Shown piece by piece: positions 45,942-58,963 of a DNA stretch of 64,000 nucleotides; the stretch's first letter is position 1; each line of letters opens with the position of its first letter. The stretch comes from Zantedeschia hybrid cultivar (lineage: Eukaryota > Streptophyta > Magnoliopsida > Alismatales > Araceae), in contig JARZZO010000009.1 of assembly GCA_030544215.1 (NCBI GenBank), positions 54,307,129 through 54,371,128 on the forward strand, written 5' to 3'. The notes under the pieces are model-generated. The model saw only the letters and a list, made by a program, of their open reading frames with translations, was not told the DNA's origin and searched no databases. A program made the position numbers and the translations under genes.

Positions 45942-47495
45942 TGTTAGTTTTAGGTAGTCTACAAGCCAATCTGACTATGTAAATCTCGTTCATTTATTAA
46001 TATAATGACATAATATTTATTATATGTAAATCGCATTAATTATCGTTTCATAATGAAGTCCGTGAATATGTGCTATAGTGATCAGATTATGATGAGATCA
46101 TACTAATGAGACTGATCACTTAAACACACATATTCTTAATCGTTCCTAGTCGGAGGATATCCGAGAAGGACATCGGATATCCGGTTAGACTAGTACAGAT
46201 TACTCCTGCTCATATGATGAGGGTGACGGATCTCATAAGTCACTTGTGTGGAGACACTAAGGCAAATATGTAGGTGCCCATTGGAGAATGAGTTCACTGA
46301 ACTGATCCAACTAAATTGCTGGATGGTATTGTACCTCACTGTCAACCAGCTTGATTCTATTGTCGCAGTTGCGTGAATGGTCCTCGGACCTGAGACACCA
46401 AGGACACCTTGTCGGTGGACCTCTGTTCTTTGACCTTGGTTTACGAATCTCTAGCCACGGGATTCTAATACGCCAAAGATTGGGTATAGCAGAATACCGT
46501 CGAAGGGAATTGTGTGTCAATAAGGAATCATTCGCTCTCGGTACTTAGAGAGAGAATGCTCTAGGAAGGATGCGCGGAAGTCCCTGGCCAGGGTGGACGA
46601 TAATATCGGGAAAGGAGTTTTCCGATATTCATCAGCGGCATCCAATCCAAGTGAGTCGACCAGTTAGGGTTTGACAGCTCGCCATACCCTTAGTTGACTC
46701 GAGAGCATTGTACGAATGAAGGATTATATCCACGCGGTAACTGTCAGCGGAAAGGTTCCAAGAGTGGGTTACTTAACCCCAATACCTTCCGGGTTCACGT
46801 AGTGTTGCTTGGCACCCAACGTAATCGGAGGCCCGGTCAAATTCGATGTACGACATCAATTCGATTGATTAATTAATTAATAAAGGGTTATTAATTGATT
46901 AATAAAGCCAGTGAGGAGTCACTGGGCTTGTTGGGCCATTAACTGGACTGGTACTTGGGCCTAGAGGGTCACACGCAAATGATTCTCAAGGCGATGGATA
47001 AATAAGTGGATTTTATATAAACCGGGGGTTTTTTATGAAAAACCGCGCGGTTAGTATAAAACATAGCGAACGAGCTGAGCAGGCCAAGCTGCTGCGAATC
47101 CTAGCCACCCCTCCTCTATTTCTCTCTCTCTCTTGCGTCCAAACAGATCCAGATCTGCTCCATCGCTTCTCCGTATCTCGTTCGACGGGAAATCGTCCGC
47201 GTGTTACGGCAATCGTTGCGGCGACCGGCAGAGGTTTCGTGGGCTGCGAAGAACAAGGAACGTGAGGATATCCATCGCGAGGAGGATCGCGTGGACTTCG
47301 CCAGAGGCCGGGCACTTGCGCGGCTTGCGGTGTCGCATCGACGGAACCGAATGATTGCGGATTCAAATCCGCATACGGTGAGAACTTCGATTATCCGATA
47401 ATCGATTTTTATTTTTCGAAATGGGAATGGATCGCTGTTTTAATATTTTATTTTCCGCTGCGTGAGCGATCCGGAGAAACTCGAGAAACCCAACA
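45942..47495 (+). repeat. 3' LTR of copia C
   Basis: 1554 bp, TGTTAGTTTTAGG to AAACCCAACA, followed by the TSD TAATT. Confidence 0.94.
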
Positions 47496-49159
47496 TAATT
47501 TGGGTCTGTCATTCGATTGGCATCCAATATTCCACGCAACAGGTTATGGTGCGACATTTTAGCCTACTTGAGATAAAATTGTAATTAACAGATGTTTAAT
47601 TATGAATATTAAAATAAGACATGGACTTTTATATAGTTTTAGTCCCACTAATTTTTGCCGGACTACATAACCCTAAGATATACAGAATAGGAGACGCCAA
47701 TAGTCTCCTAGAGGGCATTAGAATCTCTAAGACTCATAGCATGACTTCATAGAAACACAAGTATCACACTATGATCTAAGAGCAACCATCTCTTGCAACT
47801 CCTTGCAATATTTAATCATACTTTACCTCTCAGGTCTATAATGGTCTTGGGAAACACAATAAACCATTATCTATCGTCTAAACAATACCATCATTAAGTA
47901 ACGGAATAGATTAGGATGCAGCTCCTAGGAAACACAAGGATAGTTGCATCGTTTCCTCTACCCAATCTAAAGGCATCATAATGCCATAGTTTTTAGTTTC
48001 TTCATTAGACAGTGACATATCTCGGGGAAACATATGAAATTGTGATCACTAAATCAAATCCTAAAACCTATAATGATTGAGAGCCACTGGTGCATTCTAA
48101 ATGACTTGCGCTTCAACTTAGATTTTAAGTTGAAGGTTTTGTTTATTTTATTTTGGTCTCGTCCTAAGTAATAGTATATAAATATATCATATATATTTAT
48201 TATATACATAACCTAGACATTTGATTCATAACCAAATTAAAATAAAATATCACATATATGTCAAGTGTGGTCATGGATAGCACAATGGTTTGATTAGAGA
48301 TAGTCAAACACACACACAATCTATATTAGATAACCTGCAATCACAAAGGCAAAAGATCTCCATCTAATGGCCTTCCTAGTTATAGTTGTGGTTCATCCTC
48401 GCTCCTTCCTCGGTTGCCTCCATCAAATTATACTAAATTCTCAAATCACATGTAAATTAAAAGAAGGCCTCATGACGAGTACATAATGGAGGGAGGTAGA
48501 AGTACATCGAAGTATAAGAGAGGGAGAGGTTCGCTAACCTCTATTTATTAACAATTAATAAAACAATCACACATTCATGATCCACATTCATACATCATCA
48601 TACGAAGTATTCACAAGTGCATATCCATGGTCACAATGTATTTTATTATCCAAACTGCACATGGAATAGCTCATCACATGGCTAAATAAAAGTTTTTCGA
48701 AAATAAATAATTTTAGCTTTCAAAAAACTTGATTCCAATCAAAATTGGTATTTGAATTTTGAAAATTTATTTTATTAATATAATCATGCAATTAAATCAA
48801 ATTTAAAAGCATTAAACACACATCTCAAGTGCATACACTCCAAATTAATAATTTTCATAATATTCCATACAAATTAGAATGCTTCTAAACATTTAAATTA
48901 ATCTTAACATTTAGATTAATCAATAATTAGCAATCTAACAATTAGACAATAAATTATCTTTTGTTAATCTAACTCTTAGATCATCCAGTTAGAGTTAATT
49001 GTTAATTTAATCTTTAAACTAATAATTAACAATAACTAATTAACAACATTTGTTAATCAAGAAAATAATTTAAAATCATTTTGGTCCTAATTTAACAAAT
49101 TGAATAAAATTTTAATTTTCAAAATAATTTTTGAAAATTTTAAAATTTAAAACAAATTT
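47496..49159 (-). other. gag start and leader of copia D
   Basis: The gag N-terminus (MSHHNLLRGILDANRM, 47557 down to the C insertion) joins 38366 across C. The leader follows at higher coordinates. It has an AT-rich dyad block (48890-49060) and the shared stretch ATGGATAGCACAATGG (48273-48288), but where A and C have the TTGTG/CACAA hairpins D has shorter forms such as GGGAAACACAATAAACC. The GC-rich block and the primer site are missing, so a deletion joins leader and LTR near 49160. Confidence 0.72.
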
Positions 49160-50454
49160 ATTTTATCGGATGCCGTACTATTTTGTATAATGAGAACGAA
49201 TCAGAAGTGAAACGAATTTCACCTTACGTGGATTCGAATCCGCTTGCGTGTGGTTCCGTCAGTGCGATTTCGTAAGCCGCGTAAATATCCGACCTCTAGC
49301 GGTATCCACACGATCATCCTCTTGATGGATCGTCCTCACTTCTTTGCTCGGTGTGGTGTCTATGGATCCCGACTGGCTACTCGTAATCCTCTGCGACATG
49401 TAGAGAGGAATTTCCATTTGATGGGAAGTGGCGCCTAAAGGAGACGAAGAAGAGACCACAGGGGCGCCCTCTGAGGGGAGCAGCCATAGAGAGAGAAGAG
49501 AGAGGGGGCGGCTACTACAGGGTCAAAGTGCTTGGCCTCTGACCTAGTAGCTGAACTTTTATATTAAGTGGTTTTGCAGTTTTTCAAAAAAATCTGCACT
49601 TAATATAAAACCCGTTAAATGACCTGTCGACTGAAGAACTTTTGTGTGTGACTCTCTAGACTCAAATACCAGTCCAGTTAATGGCCCATTAAGTTCTGTA
49701 ACTCTTTACTAACTCACTAAATTCATTAATATCCATATATTAATTAATCAGTTGAATTTAATGTCACACATAAATTCGGATGGACCTCCGATCACGTTGG
49801 GTGCCAAGCAATACTGCGTGAACCTATAAGGCATTAAGGTTCTGCAACCCACTAATGGAACCTTTCCATTATCGGTTATTGCGTGCATATACTCTTTCAT
49901 CCGTACAATGTTTTCGAATCGACCTAGGGCATGGTGAATTGTTCAACCCTAACCAGTTGATTCACTTGAATCGAATGTCGCTAAAATATATCTGATAGCT
50001 CCTTATCTGATATAGTGTCCGCCCTAGCCAGGGACTAAAGCGCATCATTCTCGAAACATTCTCTCTCCTTTTATCGAGAGCAGATGATCTCTTATTGACC
50101 ACACAATTATCTTCGAGGGTGTCTCGCTAAATCCAATCACTTAACTCATTGATATCTCTTGGTTAGGGATTCATTAGTCAAGGTCAAAGCTCAAAAACCT
50201 ATCAACAAGGTATCATTGGTGTCTCAGGTCAAAGGACAAACCACACAACCGTGACAAAGAAACAAGCTGGTTAATAGTTAGGTAGATACCATCCAACGAT
50301 TCATGGTCGGGTTAGTTCAGTGAACTCATTCGTTAATAAGCATCCACAAGTCCAACATAATGCCTCCACACAAGTGACTTATAGGATCAGTCACCCTCAT
50401 CACATGAAATGAAGAAACATGTACTAGTCTAACCCGATGTATGATGTCCCTCTC
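49160..50454 (-). repeat. 5' LTR of copia D, inner part
   Basis: Aligns with the LTRs of A and C (for example around 49230-49290, 49780-49830 and 50340-50450) but is strongly diverged and lacks its inner end. It is cut at 50454 by element G; the outer part is at 61757-61982. The inner boundary is approximate. Confidence 0.75.
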
Positions 50455-52755
50455 TGTTACATCCTAGATCTCAAGCCCATGAATTTGTTAATGGGCCAAG
50501 GTTAATTAAGCCTAATTAGATTTAAATAAGTCTAATTAAGTCAATTAATAGGATAAAATTATTTAAATCTGTTTAATATTTATTTACTAATATAATAATA
50601 GGTTTAGAATAGGTAAGTCATTAGTTAAGTCAAAACAAGCCCAATAAATCCATTACTGACCCAATTAAGAAACTAGTTATTTTGCAACACTTAGTCAAAT
50701 TTTTGGGTCTGAAGACTGTGAGAAAGTGTTGTTTTGCGAACGTAATAACTTCGCGTTTAAAAATCCAAAATTTATATGGTATATATGGTTGGAAATCAGA
50801 TATACAAGACTATAATTTGGTTAATAAGACCAAAAGCTACTTTCGATGTTTAATGGGTCGCATCTGAGGGGGTTTATGGGAGGAAACCCATTTTGCGTGA
50901 AAATCTTGATTTCTACTTTGAATCGGAACGCTTCAGCTTGTTGGTTAAGGAAGCTACGGTTTAAGCTCGAGTTGTCAACTTTGTATGCTTAATTTGGATA
51001 GTATTAGGAAGCCAAAAGAGTATATATGCGACCTTGGATCATGAATAAGGCCTCCTTCATACAGTCCCAAGAGAAAAGATACGAACATGGTGTTCTTCAT
51101 GAGAAAGAGAAGTGTTTGATTTAATTCTTTTTAAAAATTGATTCTAATAAATAGATTGTTGTTCTTTGAGATTTAGAGGTCGTGGGAGAAGTCTTAGATA
51201 ATAAGAAAACCAAGATCAGAGTGCTAGAAGGTGATTTAAAGACATTAAAAGGGAGTGTTCTTCGTATTATTGAGGTACGTGATGATAACCCATTAAATGA
51301 TATTTTGTATTAATATAAAAAGAATATTTGAATTTTCAAAAATGGTCAAACATAATTTCTAGAACCATAATCAACCAATCCATGACATTATATTCCACTT
51401 TGACCTATGAATTTTTGATCAAATTTGTAAAATCCTATATTTGGAAAATTCAGGACCTATGCCTATGGTTTTCAGAAGCTATGACTAATTTTTAGCTTGA
51501 ACTTAAATTGACCATAACTCTTCCTTTCCTTGGTCGATTAACTTGAAATTTTGAACAGACTTTGATTTTGATATGTTATACCTGCTGGTAAAATCTCATA
51601 TATTTTATATTTTATTTGCCTATTATTCTGCTATTTATTCGATTGACCCAATATAACTTAAGTTATTTATATGTCATTTGATGTTCTAAATACTTTGTTT
51701 AATGTCAGAATTACATGAAACTTTCTCCATATGATTGACAAGAGACTTCGCGGCTATGCATGTGCCAAGATCTTAGCATACTTGCTTATATGTTTTGGTA
51801 TTTTTTTGTTCGGCTCTTTATATAGTGGTTGGATGCATGTCTATTTGATATGTTTGGCACATAATTATGAAACATAATTTGCTATTTAGATCTATTTGAT
51901 TCAGCTTATAATCTATTCAGTTTGCTCTTTTGACATCTATACTCAGTTATTTTGATCTTAGCTTATTTGATTAAGAATCCATGTTTGTTCTGATTAGCTA
52001 TTCCGATAGTATGAACTTTGACTTGGTAAGCTACCACACCATGACAAATTTGCTATATGTTCAGTTCAATATGTTTAGCTTGATATGTGATATGTTCTGA
52101 TCATAGCTAGTAGATTTGTTCAGTTAAATTAGAATTTGAATATGTCTTATATACTATATGTTAGTTTAATTTGTTTTACTATTAGAAAATACATGTGATT
52201 TGGTAATTTATATTTGACCATATTTTATATCATAATCTTATTTGAATTATATGTATAACTGTGAATCATATATATATTTGATATTATCACTTTTCAATTA
52301 TTGTATTGCTAGTATTTTGTAGGTTTGATTTGCCTACTGAGTGGTTGTACTTATAAACCCTAATAATATTTTCAGAGACTAAGGAGGAAGAGTTAGCTGA
52401 AAAATAGGGTTTTGCTTAAGGAATTGGATTCAAACTCATTTGGAGGTTATCTAGGATTAGATTTACTATTTTCTTAGATTTGATGTAATAGGAAATTGAG
52501 AGAGTATATGTACTTTTATATTTCTTTAGTGAGTTGAGATATTTTATTTCTACTGCATATTTAATGAAATTTGAGGATCCTAGTTATGTCAATATAATGG
52601 TAATATTTAGATTTAATGATGGTAAATGACATGTTGATTGCTTGGTTATTTGTCTCTTATCATTCATCTTTGATTTATACATTATTTGGTTCCGTAGCTA
52701 CGTAACTTGAACCCGAAGTGAGTATAAATGACTGAACTACGTTAGAGACGTAACA
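50455..52755 (+). repeat. 5' LTR of G
   Basis: 2301 bp, TGTTACATCC to GACGTAACA. It is about 490 bp shorter than the 3' LTR, mainly because a block corresponding to about 60230-60730 is absent near 51735. Confidence 0.9.
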
Positions 52756-52758
52756 ATA

Positions 52759-52770
52759 TGGTATCAGAGC
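52759..52770 (+). other. Primer binding site of G
   Basis: TGGTATCAGAGC, three bases after the LTR; initiator-Met type, usual for chromoviruses. Confidence 0.88.
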
Positions 52771-52913
52771 ATATGAATCATAAAAGAATATTAACTATTA
52801 TCGTCTGATCGTAAGCCATTCCAAACTAATTTGGGGAGTGTGGATAGGACAGTCAAAGTAGGTTTCAATTCTTAAAGATGGAAGCTAATTGGGTTCTGCT
52901 TGATTTTCAGGCT

Positions 52914-53184
52914 ATGGATATAATGAGAACGGGGGTTGGGAATAGAACGCCCATCATTGAGCCGGCTAGCATTGAGGAGTCTCCAGCTTAAGGAGGCTCA
53001 ACTCGTGGTGATACCCAGACTACTCCTAGATAGGGGGTTGTGCAGACCAACCCTATGACCATGCCACATGGAGATTTTGGAGCTTTTTTGCAGGCTTTTC
53101 AGGCTATGGTCCAAACTATGCAAATATAGGCTACACAGCAGGCTTAGGTGGCACTATAAACTTAGACCGCTCCGATGACTACAT
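52914..53184 (+). pseudogene. gag: gag N-terminus of G
   Basis: Reads MDIMRTGVGNRTPIIEP and then a glutamine-rich stretch with HGDFGAFLQAFQAMVQTM. Several in-frame stops (TAA, TAG) fall where glutamine codons would be expected. Interrupted by solo LTR H; continues at 54742. Confidence 0.7.
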
Positions 53185-54736
53185 TGTTAGTCTTAGGTGG
53201 CCTACAAGTCAATATGACTTTGTAATCTCGTTCATTTTATTAATATAATGGCAATATTTCATTATGTGTAAATTTGTATTATTGTCTCATAATGAAGTCC
53301 GTGAATATGTGCGATAGTGATCAGATTATGATGAGATCATACTAGTGAGACTGATCACTTAAACACACATATTCTTAATCGTTCCTAGTCGGAGGATATC
53401 GGAGAAGGACATCGGATATCCGGTTAGACTAGTACAGATTACTCCTGCTCATGCGATGAGGGTGACTGATCTCATAGTCACTTGTATAGAGACACTAAGG
53501 CGAATCTGTAGGTGCTCATTAGAGAATGAGTTCACTGAACTGATTCGACTAAATCACTGGATGGTATTATACCTCACTGTCAACCAGCTTGATTCTATTG
53601 TCGTAGTTGCATGGATGGTCCTCGGACTTGAGACACCAAGGACACATTGTCGGTAGACTTCTATGCTTTGACATTGGTTTATGAATCTTTAACCACGGGA
53701 TTCTAAACAGCCAAGGATCAGGTACAGGGGAATACCATCGAAGGGAATTGAGTGTCAATAAAGAATCATTCGCTCTCGGTACAATGAGAGAGAATGCTCT
53801 AGGAAGGATGCACGAAAGTCCCTGGCCAGGGTGGACGATAATATTGGGAAAGGAGTTTTCCAATATTCATCAACAGCATCTAATCCAAGTGAGTTGACTG
53901 ATTAGGATTTGACAGTACACCATACCCTGAGTCGACTCAAGAGCATTGTACGAATGAAGGATTATATCCACGCGGTAATTGTCGGCGGAAAGGTTCCAAG
54001 AGTGGGTTACTTAACCCCGATACCTTCTGGGTTCACGCGGTGTTGCTTCGCACCCAATGTAATCGGAGGCCCAACCAAATTTGATGTGCGACATTGATTC
54101 GATTGATTAATTAATTAATAGAGTTATTAATCGATTAATAAAGCCAGTGAGGAGCCACTTGGATTATTGGGCCATTAACCAGACTGGTTATTGGGCCTTG
54201 AGGGTCACACGCAAATGTTTCTAAAGGCGATGGAAAAATAAGTGGGTTTTATGTTAACCGGGGGTTTTTATGAAAACCGCGTAGTTAGTATAAAATGTAG
54301 CGAACGGGCTGAGCAGGACAAGCTGCTGCTAACCCTAGCGGCCCCCTCCTCTGTTTCTCTCTCTCTCTGGCATCCCAGACATATCCGGATCCCCAAATCT
54401 GCCCCGCCGGTTCTCCGACTCTCGTTCGACGGAAAATCGTCCGCATATTGCGGCGATCATTGCGGCGAACGGTGGAGACTTCGTGGGCTGCGAAGAACGA
54501 GGAACGTAAGGATATCCGTCGTGAGGAGGATCGCATGGACTTCGCTAGAGGCCGGGCGCTTGTGCGGCTTGTGGTGTCGCACCGACAGAACCGAACGATT
54601 GCGGATTCAAATCTGCACACGGTAAAATTCGATAATTCAATTATCAAGATTTTAGTTTTTTCGAAACGGGAATGGATCTCCGTTTTTATTTTATTTCCAC
54701 CGCGCGAGAGATCCGGAGAAATATGAGAACCCAACA
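53185..54736 (+). repeat. Solo copia LTR H
   Basis: 1552 bp of the same LTR family as A and C, TGTTAGTCTTAGGTGG to ACCCAACA, with exact TSD TACAT (53180-53184 and 54737-54741) and no internal sequence. It arose by recombination between the two LTRs of a full copy. Confidence 0.95.
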
Positions 54737-54741
54737 TACAT

Positions 54742-55302
54742 ATGGGGCAACAATGATGGAGAAGTTCAAGAAACTCAGGCCTCCTTCTTTTAAAGGGGAG
54801 AATAGGCCAGAGGTTGCTGGCATGGATTCAGTAGATCGAGAAGATCTATGCAGCCATCAGTTGTGCAGAAGAAGAAGATATGGTCAGGTTGGCGACCGTC
54901 ATGCTCGAGGATTGGGCAGACTTCTGGTGGAGTTCCACCAAGAGGACTATTTTTTATGGTCAAGACGGGCCGATCATATGGAAGGACTTCCTGACTGCTT
55001 TTCGCGAGCAATATTTCCCAACTCATATTAGAGATGCTAGAGTTGTTGATTTCCTTACTCTGACACAAGGGATGTTGACATTGGCCGAGTATGAGGCTAA
55101 GTTTGTTGAATTGGAGTGCTTTGTACCTAATTTCTTCACTGTGGAAGAGGAACGAGTCAAGAAGTTTGTTAATGGACTGAGTGGGGCTATTCGTAGTAGA
55201 GTAGCCCTGTTTAGGCATACTGTTATGAAGGAAGCATTGGCAACAGCTTACATTGTACAACTGGTGCAGATTGCTTCTGTAAATGCAAGAAAGGGTCCAT
55301 GA
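54742..55302 (+). pseudogene. gag: gag core of G
   Basis: Begins MMEKFKKLRPPSFKGENRPE (54753). After a frame change near 54880 it continues in a second frame with LEDWADFWWSSTKR, WKDFLTAFREQYFP, LTQGMLTLAEYEAKF and FVNGLSGAIRS, the chromovirus gag domain. It ends at a TGA at 55300. Confidence 0.88.
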
Positions 55303-56014
55303 GGGTCATATTACTTAGGCTCCACCTTTCCACTGTGAATTTGACAAGAAGAAGAGAAAGGATTTCTAGGTAGCGACATTGGCATTTGAGAAGGTAGCAC
55401 ATCCAATTTGTGCTCAGTGTGGGCGACCATACGCAGGCTCAAAGTGCTGGCGTGTAGCTGGCAAGTGCTTCAACTATAGTGTACCAGTCCATATGATTTG
55501 CAATTGCCCAAGGCCTAAGAGCAACTTTGCACCTAGAGCACTTGCGAAAGGAAAGGCACAAGTCTATTCACTTACCAATGAAGCAGTTGAAGCGGGTGAT
55601 GGCACCAATAGGGCCAAAGGTACTATTCTAGCTAAGGGTGTACGTACCCAAGTTATGTTTAATTCTAGTGCTAAAAATAGTTTTGTTTCCACTCGATTCG
55701 TTGACTCTCTAAAGAGTGTTGTACTTTTAGAAGTACCACCCTTGATCATTACTATAACTACTGGTAAGACCTTGATTTCCACACTTATGGTGTCTAGTCT
55801 TCATGTTCGTATAGCGGATCAGGATTTATTTGCATGGCCTTATGTTATTAACATGGTGGACTTTGATATTATATTGCCTATGGATTTCCTAGAAAAACAT
55901 GATCCACTTCTAGATTGCAAGAAGAAGAGAGTCATATTTCAGGGTCCTCATCCAGAGGATGAGAGTGTTTGTCTCCATCATCAAAGTAAAGAAATTAGTC
56001 AGCCAGGGCTATGA
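55303..56014 (+). pseudogene. pro: Zinc knuckle and protease of G
   Basis: After a few stops the frame is open from 55379. CAQCGRPY precedes a damaged zinc knuckle (CFNYSVPVHMICNC, second cysteine read as Tyr). The protease follows, with its active-site DSG/DTG replaced by NSS (VMFNSSAKNSFVS) and the flap/end region WPYVINMVDFDIILPMDFL. Both changes remove key residues. Confidence 0.85.
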
Positions 56015-57033
56015 GGCATTTTTAGCTAGTGTGGTGATTGATTATAATATGGCCAAGACAATGTAGGATATTGAGGTGATTTGAGACTTTTCTGATGTTT
56101 TCTATGATGATCTACCCAGTTTACCACCATTACGGGTGATCGATTTCACCATTGATCTTATGTCAGGGATAACACGTATTTCGAAAGCACCATACCGAAT
56201 GGCTCCTACTGAGTTGGCAGAGTTGAAGAAGCAACTGCAGGAACTTCTAAATAAAGGCTTCATACGTCCAAGTGTGTGACCATAAGGTGCATCAGTGCCA
56301 TTTGTCCAGAAGAAGGATGGGTCAATGCAGTTGTGCATTAATTATCGCAAGATCAATCAAGTCACCATAAAAAACAAGTATCCCTTGTTAAGGATCAAAG
56401 ACATGCTTGATTAGTTACAATCAGCCAAGGTCTTCTCCAAGGTTGGTCTTCAATCCGTTTACCACCATCAGTTGCGGATCAAGGATGAAGACATTTCACA
56501 AATAGCTTTCCGCACTAGGTATGGTCATAATGAGTTCTTTGTTATGCCTTTTAGGCTAACCAATGCTCCTATTGCATTTATGGATCTAATGAATAGAATC
56601 TTTCCCTTGACTAGTTTGTGGTGGTTTTATTGATGATGTGTTGATTTACTCTCCGAGTGAGGAAGCACATAGGGAGCATTTGAAGATTGTGTTGGAGATT
56701 CTTAGAGCACATTAGTTATATGCCAAATTCAAAAAATGTGAGTTCTGGCTCGAGCAAGTCTAATTTTTGGGGCATATTATTTCCAGGATGGAGTTTTTGT
56801 AGATCCGGCAAAGGTAGAAGTTGTTCAGAAATGGGAGGCTCCGAAGACTACTGCTGAAAAAAGGAGTCTCCTTGGTTTGGCTGGATACTACAGGAAGTTC
56901 ATAGAGGGGTTTTCTACTTTAGCTTCTCCAATGACCAAGTTGATACAAAAATGCAAAATTTGTTTGGTCAGTAGAATGCGAGCAAAGTTTTCAAGAATTG
57001 TAGAGAAGACTGACCACAGCTCCGATACTCACT
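56015..57033 (+). pseudogene. pol: Reverse transcriptase of G, decayed
   Basis: RT can be followed with several stops and frame changes: RISKAPYRMAPTELAELKKQ, VPFVQKKDGSMQLCINYRKI, the motif-A region near 56440, RTRYGHNEFFVMPF, and the IDDVLIYS-type box region near 56630. The tether GLAGYYRKFI lies near 56880. Confidence 0.83.
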
Positions 57034-57429
57034 TTGCCAAGTGGGGTTGATGGTTTTGTTGTATACACTGATGCTTCACACAAGGGTCTTGGATGTGTGC
57101 TTATACAACATGACAAGATTTTAACATATACATTGAGACAATTGAAAGACCATGAACAGAATTACCCTACTTATGATCTAGAGATGGCCGTTATAGTGCA
57201 TGCTTTGAGGATTTGGCGGCATTATCTTTATGGGGCACAATTTGAGGTATTTACTAATCACAAAAGCCTGAACTATATCTTTTCATAGAAGGATGTCAAT
57301 CTGAGATAGAGGCGCTGGGTGGAGTTGTTAAAGGATTATGACTTCACTTTGAACTATCATCTAGGCAAGACAAATGTAGTAGCTGATGCGTTGAGTAGAA
57401 AGCTTATGACTTTACAGTTGCACTCATAG
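57034..57429 (+). pseudogene. pol: RNase H of G
   Basis: Open from 57034 to a TAG at 57286: VVYTDASHKGLGCVLIQHDK (Asp), YPTYDLEMAVIVHALRIWRH (Glu), VFTNHKSLNYIFS (Asp). It then continues past stops to the tether end DYDFTLNYHLGKTNVVADAL. Confidence 0.87.
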
Positions 57430-58480
57430 TAGAAAGATATGGAAGATGCTATTGAAGCCACACCTGAAGTACATGATGAGATGTCGTATCTGATGCAACT
57501 GACTATTCACTCTACTCTTATTGACCGAATTATCCAGGCTTAGGAGAAAGATCAGGCTATTCTTACTGTGAAAGGTAAGCCTGATGTAGTAAAAGGTACA
57601 GATGGAGCCATTCGACATAGCAATAGGTTATGTGTGCCTAATGATGACGAGCTAAAGAAATAGTTGTTGTCTGAAGCTCATAAATCAAAATTCTCTATAC
57701 ATCAAGGAAGTACAAAGATGTACCGAGATTTGAAGAAGAATTTCTGGTGGTTAGGCATGAAGAAAGACATTGTAGATTTTGTTTCTAAGTGTTCGACATG
57801 TCAGTAAGTGAAGGCTGAACATCAGAGACCTGCTAGTCCATTGCGGTCAATGGAAAAACCTCAATGGAAGTAGGAGCGGATCACTATGGATTTCATTACT
57901 GGCTTGCCTTAGACATGGAAGAAGCATGATATGATATAGGTGATTGTGGATCGGTTAACTAAGTCTACTTATTTTCTTGCTATTCACACGACCCAGTCAT
58001 TAGAAGAATTGACTAGATTGTACATTAATGAGATAGTCCAATTTTATAGTGTGCCAATTTCTATCATATCAGATAGGGATTCTAGATTCACTGCACGATT
58101 CCGAAAGAGTCTACAGGAAGCATGAGACACACTGCTGAAGTTTAGCTTTGCTTTTCATCCTCAGACCAATGGTCAGTTTTAGAGGACTATACAGACGCTC
58201 GAGGACATGTTGAGAGCATGCAGCCTAGAGTGGTAGGATAGTGGGATGATCAGTTGCCTTTGATTGAGTTTGCACACAATAACAATTATGATTCTAGCAT
58301 CGAGCTGGCTCCATATACGGCACTCTATGGCAGACTATGTAGATCACATGTTTGTTGGTCTAAAGTTGGTGAAAGAAGTTTGATCGGATCGCAAATTGTG
58401 TAAGATTGTTTTGAGAAGATTGATATCACCAGGAAGCAGTTGCTCACTGCTCAGAGCCGACAGAAGAGTTTATGTAGACA
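57430..58480 (+). pseudogene. pol: Integrase of G, decayed
   Basis: Zinc region SEAHKSKFSIHQGSTKMYRD and CSTCQ; core with ITMDFITGLP (Asp), VPISIISDRDSRFTARF (Asp) and HPQTNGQ. Stops occur about every 100-200 nt, mostly TAG or TAA where Trp or Gln is expected. Confidence 0.85.
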
Positions 58481-58945
58481 ATAGAAGATAAGAGCTGGGA
58501 AGTGGGAGATCATGTGTTTATAAAGGTGTCTCCTACTAAGGGTGTGATGCCGTTCGGCAAAAGGGGCGAATTGTTTCCAAGATTCATTGGGCCATTTGAG
58601 ATTTTACAACGAGTTGGCGAGGTGACATATAAGTTGGCATTACCACCTATATTGGCCAATGTACATCTGGTGTTTCATCTCTCTATGCTTAGAAAGTACC
58701 TATTAGATCTATCTTACCTGATCGAGTATGAGACACTAGATGTACAACAGGACCTATCCTATGAAGAAAAGCCAATTCGCATAATAGATCATAAGAACAA
58801 GTACTCCGAACCAAGATGATTCCTCTAGTGAAGGTTTTATGGCAGAACGATTCTATGGAGGAAGCTACCTAGAAGATAGAGGAAGATATGAAGAAGAAGT
58901 ATCCAAATTTATTTGGTAATATATGCTAATTTCAAAGACGAAATT
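58481..58945 (+). pseudogene. pol: Integrase C-terminal region and chromodomain of G
   Basis: Open 58502-58819 with GDHVFIKVSPTKGVMPFGKR, PRFIGPFEILQRVGEVTYKL, FHLSMLRKYLLD and EEKPIRIIDHK. After stops a chromodomain-like end follows (KVLWQNDSMEEAT, EEDMKKKYPNLF, 58832-58915). Chromodomains of this clade steer integration to heterochromatin; whether this one did is unknown. Confidence 0.83.
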
Positions 58946-58963
58946 TCTTTAAGGGGGATAGTA

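Larger units (their letters stand above)
38367..47495 (+). mobile_element. Ty1/copia element C, complete but non-autonomous
   Basis: 9129-bp element with LTRs at 38367-39919 and 45942-47495 and an exact TSD, TAATT (38362-38366 and 47496-47500), inserted in gag of D. The primer site, leader, gag-protease-integrase-RT-RNase H and polypurine tract are in the usual order. By eye the first 280 bp of the LTRs differ by about 10 substitutions (about 3-4%), so it is older than B. The gag core is deleted, as in A, and RT motif A is deleted, so it could only move with proteins from another element. Confidence 0.95.

Noticed and set aside
50682..52500. Short frames and AT-rich text in the G LTRs that could suggest a gene
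   Set aside because: The same sequence occurs in both LTRs with different frame breaks, so it is LTR sequence.
52759..52770. TGGTATCAGAGC sites as tRNA genes
   Set aside because: Only the 12-nt primer complement is present; no tRNA fold around them.
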